The notes beneath the pieces are model-generated. The model ran no database searches. It worked only from the letters and a program-made list of their open reading frames with translations, and had not been told where the DNA came from. Below, one piece after another: positions 19,826 through 28,766 of a stretch of DNA of 64,000 bases. This stretch comes from Lachnospiraceae bacterium (GTDB taxonomy: Bacteria; Bacillota; Clostridia; Lachnospirales; Lachnospiraceae), in assembly GCA_017994075.1 (NCBI GenBank), contig JAGOLM010000001.1, positions 1-64,000 of the forward strand, written 5' to 3'. Made by a program: the position numbers and the translations under genes. Position 1 is the first letter of the stretch, and each line of letters begins with the position of its first letter.

Positions 19826-20772
19826 TGGCAAACAAGCCAAAATTAATTATAATAGCTGGACCTACAGCTGTTGGAAAAACCGATATATCTGTAAAAGTTG
19901 CAAAAAAACTCGGCGGAGAGATAATCTCCGCCGATTCCATGCAGGTATATAAAGGTATGAATATCGGAACAGCCAAAGCAACAATTGAAGAAATGCAAGG
20001 AATACCGCATCATCTGATCGATGTTTTGGATCCTTCTGAAAATTTTAATGTTTCTATTTTTAAAAATCTTTCAGATACAGAAATCGTGGATGTACTATGC
20101 AGAAACAAAGTGCCTATAATGGTGGGCGGTACAGGTTTTTATATTCAGGCAGTTTTATATAATATAGATTTTTCTGAGGGTGAAACTGATGAGGCTTATT
20201 CGGAAAGTCTATATAAAATGATTTCTGAAGAAGGTGAAAAAGCAGAAGACAGATTATATGAAAAATTAAAAGACATAGATCCCGCCTCGGCTGAGATCAT
20301 ACATAAAAACAATACTAAAAGAGTCATAAGAGCCCTGGAATATTATCACTGTACAGGAAAACCTATATCAGAAAAAAATGATGAAGAAAAAAACAAAGAA
20401 GAAATCTTTGATTCTTATTTTTTTGTCATCACCGATGATAGGCAGACTCTTTACGACAGAATAGACAGCCGTGTGGATAAAATGATAGAAGATGGTCTCT
20501 TAAATGAGGTTTTGAATTTATATAAAAACTGTATAAGTCAAGAATCAACTGCAATGCATGGTATTGGTTATAGTCAGCTTATTCCTGTTGTAAAAGGAGA
20601 AGACACATTAGAACATGCAGTTGAAATCATTAAAAGAGATTCAAGAAGATATGCCAAGAGACAGTTGACATGGTTTAAACGTGAGAAAAATGTGATCTGG
20701 ATCGATCGTCAGGATTTTAAGGACAACGAAGAAATTGCAGATTATATAAGTAAAAAATATTTGGAGGAATAG
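19825..20772 (+). CDS. miaA: tRNA dimethylallyltransferase MiaA
   Basis: A 315-residue MiaA with P-loop GPTAVGKT at 12-19, the prenyl-acceptor segment DSMQVYKGMNIGTAK, VGGTGFYIQA and the tRNA-binding TMHGIGYSQ-like block (here AMHGIGYSQL). It transfers dimethylallyl to A37 of tRNAs that read UNN codons. Its ATG overlaps the mutL TAA by one base. The mutS-mutL-miaA order is common in Firmicutes. hfq, often next to it, is not seen here; the next gene is the PLP enzyme. Confidence 0.97.
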   Translation: MANKPKLIIIAGPTAVGKTDISVKVAKKLGGEIISADSMQVYKGMNIGTAKATIEEMQGIPHHLIDVLDPSENFNVSIFKNLSDTEIVDVLCRNKVPIMVGGTGFYIQAVLYNIDFSEGETDEAYSESLYKMISEEGEKAEDRLYEKLKDIDPASAEIIHKNNTKRVIRALEYYHCTGKPISEKNDEEKNKEEIFDSYFFVITDDRQTLYDRIDSRVDKMIEDGLLNEVLNLYKNCISQESTAMHGIGYSQLIPVVKGEDTLEHAVEIIKRDSRRYAKRQLTWFKREKNVIWIDRQDFKDNEEIADYISKKYLEE

Positions 20773-20776
20773 GGTT

Positions 20777-22060
20777 TTGGAAATTTATAATGATTTTGGT
20801 ATTCAAAAAGAAGTTTATGATTTTGGAGAAAAAATATTAAATGATCTTGAAGCACGATTCAAGGCTATAGATAAGAATGCAGAATACAACCAGCTAAAGG
20901 TAATTCGAGCAATGCAAGAAGCTAATGTAGATGCCGAATGTTTTAATGCATCCAGTGGATATGGATATGATGATATTGGAAGAGAAAAACTCGAAAAGGT
21001 TTATTCTAATACATTTAAAACAGAAGATGCGCTGGTGCGTCCCCAGATCACTTGTGGAACTCACGCTTTAGCACTTGCCATGATGTCAAATCTACGACCT
21101 GGTGACGAGCTCTTGTCACCGGTAGGGAGACCATATGACACTTTAGAAGAAGTAATAGGGATAAGAGAGTCAAGAGGTTCATTAAAGGAATATGGAATAT
21201 CTTACCGAGAGGTCGATCTACTTCCTGACTATTCTTTTGATTATGAGGGAATAAAAAAAGCAATCAATAAAAACACGAAGCTTGTAACAATACAGAGATC
21301 AAAAGGTTATGCCTCTAGACCTACCTTTTCAGTAAAACAGATAGGTGAGCTAATATCATATATAAAAGGTATAAAGCCTGAAGTTACCATAATGATCGAT
21401 AACTGCTATGGAGAATTTGTTGAAACATTTGAACCATCAGAAGTTGGTGCAGATATGATTGTTGGTTCTTTGATAAAAAATCCGGGTGGTGGACTAGCTC
21501 CTATCGGTGGATATATAGCGGGAACAAAAGAATGTGTAGAGAATGCTTCCTATAGGTTGACGAGTCCTGGTCTCGGAAAGGAAGTCGGAGCATCGCTTGG
21601 GATCCTTAGATCCTTTTATCAGGGATTCTTTATGGCACCAACAGTAACAGCTTCAGCATTAAAAGGAGCAATTTTTGCAGCTAATATATATGAAAAACTT
21701 GGATTTAAGTGTATTCCAAATGCAACGGAATCAAGACATGATATTATTCAGGCTGTTGAACTTCGTGATCCAAAAAAACTACAGGCATTTGCAGAAGGAA
21801 TCCAAAAAGCATCTCCTGTGGATTCTTATGTAACACCGATTCCTTGGGATATGCCGGGATATGATTCCAAGGTGATCATGGCTGCAGGATCATTTGTCCA
21901 AGGCTCATCCATTGAGCTTTCATGTGATGGACCACTTAGAGAACCATACTCAGTTTATTTCCAGGGAGGTCTTACATGGCCACATGCAAAACTTGGAATA
22001 CTATCATCCCTTCAAAAACTTTGTGATGCCAACCTTGTGAATGTAAATTCATTATGCTAA
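20777..22060 (+). CDS. Methionine gamma-lyase-family PLP enzyme (YnbB / aluminium-resistance type)
   Basis: The 427-residue protein belongs to the fold-type I PLP family Met_gamma_lyase (PF06838-like). It has the GTHALALA cofactor-phosphate region, MIDNCYGEFVE with the PLP-ring aspartate, and VGSLIKNPGGGLAPIGGYIAG with the Schiff-base lysine. It starts with TTG at 20777, set by GGAGG at 20763-20767 with 9-nt spacing. Genes of this type follow miaA in Bacillus and Clostridia. Old names such as aluminium resistance protein rest on weak evidence, and the substrate is unknown. Confidence 0.88.
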   Translation: MEIYNDFGIQKEVYDFGEKILNDLEARFKAIDKNAEYNQLKVIRAMQEANVDAECFNASSGYGYDDIGREKLEKVYSNTFKTEDALVRPQITCGTHALALAMMSNLRPGDELLSPVGRPYDTLEEVIGIRESRGSLKEYGISYREVDLLPDYSFDYEGIKKAINKNTKLVTIQRSKGYASRPTFSVKQIGELISYIKGIKPEVTIMIDNCYGEFVETFEPSEVGADMIVGSLIKNPGGGLAPIGGYIAGTKECVENASYRLTSPGLGKEVGASLGILRSFYQGFFMAPTVTASALKGAIFAANIYEKLGFKCIPNATESRHDIIQAVELRDPKKLQAFAEGIQKASPVDSYVTPIPWDMPGYDSKVIMAAGSFVQGSSIELSCDGPLREPYSVYFQGGLTWPHAKLGILSSLQKLCDANLVNVNSLC

Positions 22061-22081
22061 AATATTTTATTGTCTGATAGT

Positions 22082-22107
22082 CCTGTCCCAATTAATTGAC
22101 AGGTTTT
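22082..22107 (+). promoter_or_regulatory. Short hairpin covering the radC ribosome-binding site
   Basis: CCTGTC (22082-22087) pairs with GACAGG (22098-22103), followed by four T, and the radC ATG is at 22110. The only Shine-Dalgarno-like bases (ACAGG) are in the 3' arm of the stem. It could be a weak terminator or could hide the radC ribosome-binding site. Six base pairs make either role uncertain. Confidence 0.35.
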
Positions 22108-22109
22108 AT

Positions 22110-22805
22110 ATGAACAAAGAGAATATTGCAATCAAGGATTTATCTGCTTCTGACAGGCCATACGAAAAAGCTGTTCGTTTTGGCATGCAAGCACTTAGCG
22201 ACAAGGAGCTTTTATCTATTTTTATTCGGTCTGGAACCCAAGAATCATCTGCATTAGATATTTCAGACAGGATATTATGTTTCAGGGCCGGAAATCTTAG
22301 AAATTTAGTGGATTTATCTTATGATGAATTTCTTAACTTTCCTGGAATAGGTGAGATCAAAGCTTTACAGCTCAAGGCAATAGCTGAGATAACTGAGAGA
22401 TTAAGTAGAAATAAGAGAAATGAAAAAATTGTACTTTCGAATCCCGAAAGTATTGCATGGTATTTTATGGAAACTATGCGATCTCTTGATAGAGAAAATC
22501 TTGTTGCTGTTTTTTTTGATGTAAAATCAGGGCTTATAGGATATAGGACTATAGCTGTAGGTAGTAGGAATATCGCCCCAGTGTGCCCGGATGTTATTTT
22601 CAGAGAAGCTGTTTCATTAAAAGCAGCATACATGGTATTGATACATAATCATCCAAGTGGAGATCCGACTCCGAGTAAAGCAGACATAGAAGTTACAAAG
22701 AGAATAAAAGAGTGTGGAAATATAATGAATATTCCCCTTAGTGACCATATCATTATAGGAGACAACAGTTTTTACAGCTTTTATAACGATAAAGCATGTA
22801 ATTAA
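22110..22805 (+). CDS. radC: RadC-family JAMM/MPN+ protein
   Basis: A 231-residue chromosomal RadC with an N-terminal helix-hairpin-helix region (LSDKELLSIFIRSG, FPGIGEIKALQLKAIAE) and the JAMM metal motif HNHPSGDPTPSKAD near residue 178. The DNA-repair role once proposed for RadC is not supported and its true job is unknown. It lies directly before mreB, a conserved placement in Firmicutes. No strong Shine-Dalgarno precedes the ATG; see the hairpin at 22082. Confidence 0.93.
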   Translation: MNKENIAIKDLSASDRPYEKAVRFGMQALSDKELLSIFIRSGTQESSALDISDRILCFRAGNLRNLVDLSYDEFLNFPGIGEIKALQLKAIAEITERLSRNKRNEKIVLSNPESIAWYFMETMRSLDRENLVAVFFDVKSGLIGYRTIAVGSRNIAPVCPDVIFREAVSLKAAYMVLIHNHPSGDPTPSKADIEVTKRIKECGNIMNIPLSDHIIIGDNSFYSFYNDKACN

Positions 22806-22821
22806 TAGGAGGGAAACTTTA

Positions 22822-23841
22822 ATGTCTAATGGGTACGGCATAGATTTAGGAACATGCAATTTAAAGATTTACAGCAAAGCAGCACAAGCTGTTACAAATG
22901 TAAAAAATACAATTGCATTGTATGACAAAGACAAAATATATGCATACGGAGATGATGCTTATTCAATGTATGAAAAGGCACCGGAAAATATCGGAGTATC
23001 ATTTCCAATAAGTAATGGTGTCATATCTGATTTTAATAATATGCAGGGACTTCTCATACATGTACTTGAAAATGAGGTCAAGGCTCATTTAAAGGGATCT
23101 GATATTGTTCTTGCTGTTCCGACGGATATAACTGAGGTTGAGAAAAAGGCCTTTAACGATATGTTTGCCAGAAACAAATCAAAGATCAAGGTAAAGAGCG
23201 TATCTCTGTGCGAGAAACCTCTTGCAGATGCACTTGGTATGGGCATTGATATTACAGAGCCTACAGGTGTAATGGTAGTAGATCTTGGCGCAGATACAAC
23301 AGAGATATCTGTTATTTCTCTTGGAGGACTTGTACTTTCTAATCTTCTTACTTTTGGTGGAAACAGATTGGATGATGATATTGTTACACATCTAAAGAGA
23401 AAATATAATCTTCTTATCGGAAGAAAAACGGCTAAGGAATTAAAGGAAAAAATCGGCTCTACCAGTGAGGGAAGAGGCGAAAGCATGGAAGTTGTTGGTC
23501 GAGATGTTGTTGCAGGACTTCCGGTTTCCATGACTATTGATTCTGATATGGTTTATGAAGCAATTAAGGAAGATCTTAACAGTATCTGTAATTCAATTAA
23601 AACCATACTGGAAAAGGTTCCACCTGAGATTGCAAAGGATATCGTTTATTCAGGAATATATCTTACCGGTGGTTCATCATCGATACATGGTATCTCGGAT
23701 CTTTTTAATGAACTTACTAACATCAAGATGAACGTGGCAGAAGATGGAGAAAATACTGTAGCTCTTGGACTTGGAAGAATTCTTACTGACAATAAGTTCC
23801 GTCAGTATGGTTACACGATGAGATCAAGAATATACAGTTAA
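22822..23841 (+). CDS. mreB: Rod shape-determining protein MreB
   Basis: The 339-residue bacterial actin has the phosphate-1 motif GIDLGTCN, the phosphate-2 motif VVDLGADTTEISV and the adenosine motif LTGGSSSI. It forms membrane-bound filaments that orient the elongasome. A strong AGGAGGG at 22807-22813 lies 8 nt before ATG. It opens the block mreB-mreC-mreD-mrdA-minC-rodA, so it implies a rod-shaped or curved cell. Confidence 0.97.
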   Translation: MSNGYGIDLGTCNLKIYSKAAQAVTNVKNTIALYDKDKIYAYGDDAYSMYEKAPENIGVSFPISNGVISDFNNMQGLLIHVLENEVKAHLKGSDIVLAVPTDITEVEKKAFNDMFARNKSKIKVKSVSLCEKPLADALGMGIDITEPTGVMVVDLGADTTEISVISLGGLVLSNLLTFGGNRLDDDIVTHLKRKYNLLIGRKTAKELKEKIGSTSEGRGESMEVVGRDVVAGLPVSMTIDSDMVYEAIKEDLNSICNSIKTILEKVPPEIAKDIVYSGIYLTGGSSSIHGISDLFNELTNIKMNVAEDGENTVALGLGRILTDNKFRQYGYTMRSRIYS

Positions 23842-23854
23842 TCAAGGCTAGTGT

Positions 23855-24712
23855 ATGGAAAAGAAGAAAAAAACAAGAATTCCCTCGGAATCATTATTTA
23901 TAATATTATTTACAGTAGGAATAATTTTTCTACTCCTTAGTTATGTCAATAACTTTAGGGGTGGAATATTTGGAACTGTAACTAATGCTATTTTTGCACC
24001 GATTCAGACTGGAATTGAACGAGTAGGTTCTCAGGCATCAAAGTATAGAGCAGATTCAAAAACAATAGATGAGCTTACTTCCGAAAACGAAAAATTAAAA
24101 AAGCAGAATGAAAATCTAACTTCAAAATTAAGTCAGATACAGCTTCAGAGTTCTGAGCTTGAGAACCTTCAAAAGCTGTATAAACTAGATCAGCAGTATA
24201 CCGGCTATAATAAAACAGGGGCAAGGATTATCGCTCGTGGATCAGATAACTGGTTTAACACATTTACAATAGACAAGGGCACCAAGGATGGCATCCGGAC
24301 GGATATGAATGTTATTGCCGATGGCGGTCTAGTTGGAATAGTGATCAAATCAGGCAGAAATTATTCCGTAGTACGTTCAATTATTGATGATACTTCTAAT
24401 GTCAGTGGTATGTCTCTAAATACTGGAAATACTTGTATAATATCAGGAAATCTTCAGTCTATGACGAAGAATAATAGAATTAAGATTACAAATCTTGAAA
24501 ATCCTGATAAAAAAATCAAAAGCGGTGAGCCGATTGTAACAAGTAATATAAGTGACAAATATCTTCCGGGAATTCTTATTGGATATTTGGATAATACAAA
24601 GGAAGATTCAAATCAAATGACATTTTCAGGCACAGTTACTCCTGCCGTTGATTTTAAACATTTACAGAATGTTCTTGTTGTTCTATCTAAAAAGGAGACG
24701 GGAGCTGAATGA
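23855..24712 (+). CDS. mreC: Rod shape-determining protein MreC
   Basis: A 285-residue protein with one N-terminal membrane helix (about 11-30), a coiled coil (about 65-110, SENEKLKKQNENLTSKL) and the MreC beta-domains with the NWFNTFTIDKGTKDGIR and DGGLVGIV blocks. It couples MreB inside the cell to PBP2/RodA outside. The mreD ATG overlaps its stop by 4 bp. Confidence 0.96.
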   Translation: MEKKKKTRIPSESLFIILFTVGIIFLLLSYVNNFRGGIFGTVTNAIFAPIQTGIERVGSQASKYRADSKTIDELTSENEKLKKQNENLTSKLSQIQLQSSELENLQKLYKLDQQYTGYNKTGARIIARGSDNWFNTFTIDKGTKDGIRTDMNVIADGGLVGIVIKSGRNYSVVRSIIDDTSNVSGMSLNTGNTCIISGNLQSMTKNNRIKITNLENPDKKIKSGEPIVTSNISDKYLPGILIGYLDNTKEDSNQMTFSGTVTPAVDFKHLQNVLVVLSKKETGAE

Positions 24713-25242
24713 AAATAATTCCTATTTTAAAGAAGGCTGTCGTTTTGCTTGTCTCGGTATTCATACTGAACATTCTGCAAACGGCGGTTTTTCCATATCT
24801 TGCATTGGGTGGAGTGATTCCTAATTTACTTCTAATACTTACTTCTTTTTATGGATTTATGAGAAATCGACGTGAGGGAATGATTGCAGGATTTATATGT
24901 GGACTTGTAATTGATTTTTCATCAGGGATGCTTTTTGGAACACATATTATTATCCTTTTAACTATAGGATATCTAAATGGTCTATCCAGAAAAGTATTTT
25001 TTGGTGATGATGTTAAACTTCCTATATTGTTTGTCGGCTTAAGTAATTTGATTTACGGTTTATTCATTTATCTGGTATCTTTTGCATTTAGACAAAGTGG
25101 TGATTTTAATTTTTACCTGATGAATATCATTATTCCTGAAGCAGTTTATTCAGTTATGATTTCTTTTATACTATATTTTATATATGCAAGAATATTTATA
25201 TGGATTGATCGTGAAGAGAGAAAAGTGGAGCATATACTTTGA
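24709..25242 (+). CDS. mreD: Rod shape-determining protein MreD
   Basis: The 177-residue protein has five or six membrane helices, PNLLLILTSFYGFMRNRREG and GLVIDFSSGMLFG, both typical of MreD. It is part of the elongasome. It overlaps mreC by 4 bp (ATGA) and the mrdA TTG start by 4 bp. Confidence 0.94.
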   Translation: MKIIPILKKAVVLLVSVFILNILQTAVFPYLALGGVIPNLLLILTSFYGFMRNRREGMIAGFICGLVIDFSSGMLFGTHIIILLTIGYLNGLSRKVFFGDDVKLPILFVGLSNLIYGLFIYLVSFAFRQSGDFNFYLMNIIIPEAVYSVMISFILYFIYARIFIWIDREERKVEHIL

Positions 25243-28079
25243 GTGAATTGATATATAAGATCAAAGAAAAATTTTTTAACACCAGAATAAATATAGTATT
25301 TTTGATTTTTTCTGTTTTTTTATGCATTTTATTTCTGCGTCTATTTGTACTTCAAATAGTAAGAGGTCAAAAATATCTATCCAATTATAATCTTTTGGTT
25401 GAGAAAAAAGAGAGCATAGATGCAACCAGAGGTAACATTTATGATAGAAACGGAAAGCTGTTGGCATATAATGAAATGGCTTATTCGGTAACTATTGCAG
25501 ATACTTTTTCAAATTATACCAGAGACCAGAAAAATGCTGCGCTTAATAAGGAAATATATGAGGTTGTTTCTAATGCAGAGCGTCTAGGAGATACTGTTTC
25601 TAATGATTTTTCAATCAATTATGTCTCTGATGGTAATTACGAATTTAATGTAACAGGCAAGACATTGCAGAGATTTCGAGCAGATATTTTTGGTAAAACC
25701 AATATATCTGATCTGGGTTATGATGATAAAATCGGTATAAATACATCAAATGCAAGTGCCAAAACTATAATCAAATATCTTAGCAGTAAAAATAAATATA
25801 ATATTTCAAAAAAATATTCTGAAAAATACAGATACCAGATTTTAACAATAAGATATGCAATGAGTTTGAATTCATATAGAAAGTATATTTCTACTCCTAT
25901 TACAAGTAATGTTGGTAATGCAACGGTAGCTTACGTCAGAGAAAATTCTAATAACTTGCCTGGTGTTGCAGTGGAAGAGAAAACTATCAGAAAATATAAT
26001 GATAGTAAATATTTTTCTCATATACTCGGATACACAGGGAAAATATCAACAGAAGAATATACTGAACTTTCTAAAAAGGCCAAGGGAACAACATCAAACG
26101 ATATTGTTGGAAAGTCCGGAATTGAACAGGTCATGAATGATTACCTTACCGGTAAAAAGGGAAGCGACACTTTGTATGTTGATAATATGGGAAATGTTAT
26201 AAAACAGACCAAGCATGTGAATGCTGTTCCTGGCAATGACGTTTATTTATCTATAGATAAAGATCTTCAAGAGAGAACATATAATCTTCTTGAATCAGAG
26301 GTAGCCGGAATTCTTGTATCAAATATGGCTAACATCAAGACCTTTGTTAAGACCGGAGATGAGGACATTGTTGTGCCGGTCTATGATGCTTATATTAATC
26401 TAATTCAAAATCAAGTTATTGATACTTCACATTTTGAAGACAAGAACGCAACTGATCTTGAGAAAAAAGTTTTAGAAGAATTTAATTCTAAATTCAGTGA
26501 GGTTCAATCATCTCTTAATGATAAGTTTTCAGGAAATGATAATGTTGTATTTGGAAATGAAACCGATGAATACAAAGAATATGAAACATTTATAATCAAA
26601 TATTTAAAAAATGAAAATATAATTAATTCTGCAGCAATTGACACATCTGATGAAAAGTTCAAAGGTTGGTCAAATGGTACTATCAGTATAAATGAGTATT
26701 TGGAATATTGCATAAAGAAAGACTGGATAGATGTTTCGAAACTTTCAGCCGATTCAAAATATGCTAATACTTCAGAATTATATAAAAATTTATATGAATA
26801 TGTGATTAATGATATTAAGACAAATAATGATTTCAAAAAAATTGTATATAAGTATTCTATTTTAAACGATATTATAACCGGAAATCAGGTTTGTGCATTA
26901 CTATATGATCAGAATGTGATTCAGCAAGATGTTGCAACTAGAGATGCGCTTGTAAATGGTAAGACCCCAGCCTATAATTTCATGATTCAAAAAATAACAT
27001 CATTGGAGATTACTCCAGGGCAGCTTGGTCTCACTCCTTGTTCAGCATCATGTGTAATTACTAATGCCAAGACTGGAGAACTAATGGCATGTGTATCGTA
27101 TCCAGGATATGACAACAACAAACTGGCTAATACTGTTGATTCAAAGTACTACTCATACCTTAATGCTAATAAATCCAGCCCTCTTTATAATCATGCTACT
27201 CAGCAGCAGACGGCACCAGGATCAACTTATAAAATGGTAACAGCGACTGCAGGACTTACAGAAGGCGTTATTGATACATCAACAACATTTATATGTAATG
27301 GTCAGTTTGATCTAATCAGTAATAAACCTAAATGCTGGATATATCCTGGAAGCCATGGCAAGGAAAATTTAACAACTGCAATAAGAGATTCATGTAATGT
27401 TTTCTTTTATAACGTTGGTTATCTCTTAGCCGGAGGTGCAACAAATTATAATGATGGTTTAGGAATTCAGAGAATTAGCAAGTATGCATCCATGTATGGA
27501 CTTACTGATAAGACAGGAGTTGAAATCACAGAAAATAAATCTGATGTTGCAACAGAATATCCGGTAATGGCCGCGATCGGTCAGTCAAATAACAATATGA
27601 CAACTATTGCTTTAAACAGATATGTTACAGCAGTAGCAAATAAGGGTACTGTTTTTAACTACACTCTTTTAAATCATGTACAAGATAAAAAGGGAAAAGT
27701 AATAAAGACATATTCGCCATCAGTGAAGAACCAGATTCAGGTCCTTGATTATGCTCAATGGAGTACAATTCACTCAGGTATGGAGATGGTTGTATCTAAG
27801 CTTGAGCCATTTAATAATAGCCCCGTTCCGGTTGCTGGTAAAACAGGAACAGCACAGGAAAGCAAAAACAGACCTAGCCACGCTTTATTCGTTGGTTTTT
27901 GTCCCGCAAATGATCCTGACATTGCAGTTGCTGTAAGAATTCCTAATGGATATAAATCAGCATATGCTGCTAGTGTGTCAAGAGATATAATCGGGTGTTA
28001 TTATAACGAAGAATCATCTATTCAAAAAGCTAATGCGGTTCAAGCTTTAACTATTACAAGTAGTTCTTCAGGAGATTAA
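25239..28079 (+). CDS. mrdA: Penicillin-binding protein 2 (elongasome D,D-transpeptidase), long form
   Basis: A class B PBP of 946 residues with a single membrane anchor (about 15-37), a dimerisation domain with ATRGNIYDRNG, and a transpeptidase domain. Catalytic motifs are SxxK at S662-K665 (STYK), SxN at S718-N720 (SCN) and KTG at 868-870. It crosslinks peptidoglycan during elongation with RodA. It is several hundred residues longer than enteric PBP2. Much of the excess is an acidic, Asn-rich stretch at about 355-590, placed between YLSIDKDLQERT and the transpeptidase entry. TTG 25239 is the start, 8 nt after GTGGAG, overlapping the mreD stop. Confidence 0.95.
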   Translation: MSELIYKIKEKFFNTRINIVFLIFSVFLCILFLRLFVLQIVRGQKYLSNYNLLVEKKESIDATRGNIYDRNGKLLAYNEMAYSVTIADTFSNYTRDQKNAALNKEIYEVVSNAERLGDTVSNDFSINYVSDGNYEFNVTGKTLQRFRADIFGKTNISDLGYDDKIGINTSNASAKTIIKYLSSKNKYNISKKYSEKYRYQILTIRYAMSLNSYRKYISTPITSNVGNATVAYVRENSNNLPGVAVEEKTIRKYNDSKYFSHILGYTGKISTEEYTELSKKAKGTTSNDIVGKSGIEQVMNDYLTGKKGSDTLYVDNMGNVIKQTKHVNAVPGNDVYLSIDKDLQERTYNLLESEVAGILVSNMANIKTFVKTGDEDIVVPVYDAYINLIQNQVIDTSHFEDKNATDLEKKVLEEFNSKFSEVQSSLNDKFSGNDNVVFGNETDEYKEYETFIIKYLKNENIINSAAIDTSDEKFKGWSNGTISINEYLEYCIKKDWIDVSKLSADSKYANTSELYKNLYEYVINDIKTNNDFKKIVYKYSILNDIITGNQVCALLYDQNVIQQDVATRDALVNGKTPAYNFMIQKITSLEITPGQLGLTPCSASCVITNAKTGELMACVSYPGYDNNKLANTVDSKYYSYLNANKSSPLYNHATQQQTAPGSTYKMVTATAGLTEGVIDTSTTFICNGQFDLISNKPKCWIYPGSHGKENLTTAIRDSCNVFFYNVGYLLAGGATNYNDGLGIQRISKYASMYGLTDKTGVEITENKSDVATEYPVMAAIGQSNNNMTTIALNRYVTAVANKGTVFNYTLLNHVQDKKGKVIKTYSPSVKNQIQVLDYAQWSTIHSGMEMVVSKLEPFNNSPVPVAGKTGTAQESKNRPSHALFVGFCPANDPDIAVAVRIPNGYKSAYAASVSRDIIGCYYNEESSIQKANAVQALTITSSSSGD

Positions 28080-28081
28080 TT

Positions 28082-28765
28082 ATGAATGATGCGGTTATGA
28101 TCAGAAGTCTTCCTCATGGTATTTCACTGCGACTAGATCCAGAGATACCAATAGAAGATGTTCTAAGAGACATATGTTACAAATTTGCTTCCTCTAGAAA
28201 ATTTTTTGGACAGTCAGATCTTGTTTTGGAGATTGAAGGAAGAAATCTGTCAGATGAAGAGCTCATAGCTGTGATTCAATCAATAGAATATAATTCTGAT
28301 ATTAAAGTCATGCTTGTAAGTATCAACGATAGAACTATCGATACAAGATTTATAAAGATGGATGAAAGCACCAAAGAAGAGTATATCGATAATAATGCCA
28401 AGATAATATATAAGCTATCTCCAAACGAAAAAGAGATTTTTTCTGATTCATCAATTGTTGTATTGGGAAATGTACCTGAAGAATACACCATTAGATCTAT
28501 TGGAAATATAATTGTAACAGGAGCATTGTATGGAGCAGCCTTTGCAGGTTATCCAGGTAGAAGGAAATGTATAATTGCCTCAGGTCTAATGGAGGGAAGG
28601 GTACTAAATATTGGCGGAGAAAATTATATTCCAGAAAAGAAAAAAATGTTCTCCGGTTCAAAAAGACCCAAGAATGCATCAATTTTATCATATTCTGATG
28701 AAGAATTTTCTCTTACTGAATTTGGAGATATAGATATTTTACAGCACTTAAAGAGAAAGGCTTAA
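28082..28765 (+). CDS. minC: Septum-site determining protein MinC, divergent
   Basis: A 227-residue MinC: N-terminal domain about 1-100, then the beta-helical C-terminal domain with SIVVLGNV and GNIIVTGALYGAAFAG. MinC blocks FtsZ ring assembly away from mid-cell when MinD places it on the membrane. Where family members have the MinD-contacting RSGQ motif this protein reads LSPNEK (112-117), and minD and minE do not follow; rodA starts 2 bp later. AGGAG at 28070-28074 gives the start. The fold assignment is good, but a normal MinD-dependent role is doubtful. Confidence 0.85.
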   Translation: MNDAVMIRSLPHGISLRLDPEIPIEDVLRDICYKFASSRKFFGQSDLVLEIEGRNLSDEELIAVIQSIEYNSDIKVMLVSINDRTIDTRFIKMDESTKEEYIDNNAKIIYKLSPNEKEIFSDSSIVVLGNVPEEYTIRSIGNIIVTGALYGAAFAGYPGRRKCIIASGLMEGRVLNIGGENYIPEKKKMFSGSKRPKNASILSYSDEEFSLTEFGDIDILQHLKRKA

Positions 28766-28766
28766 A

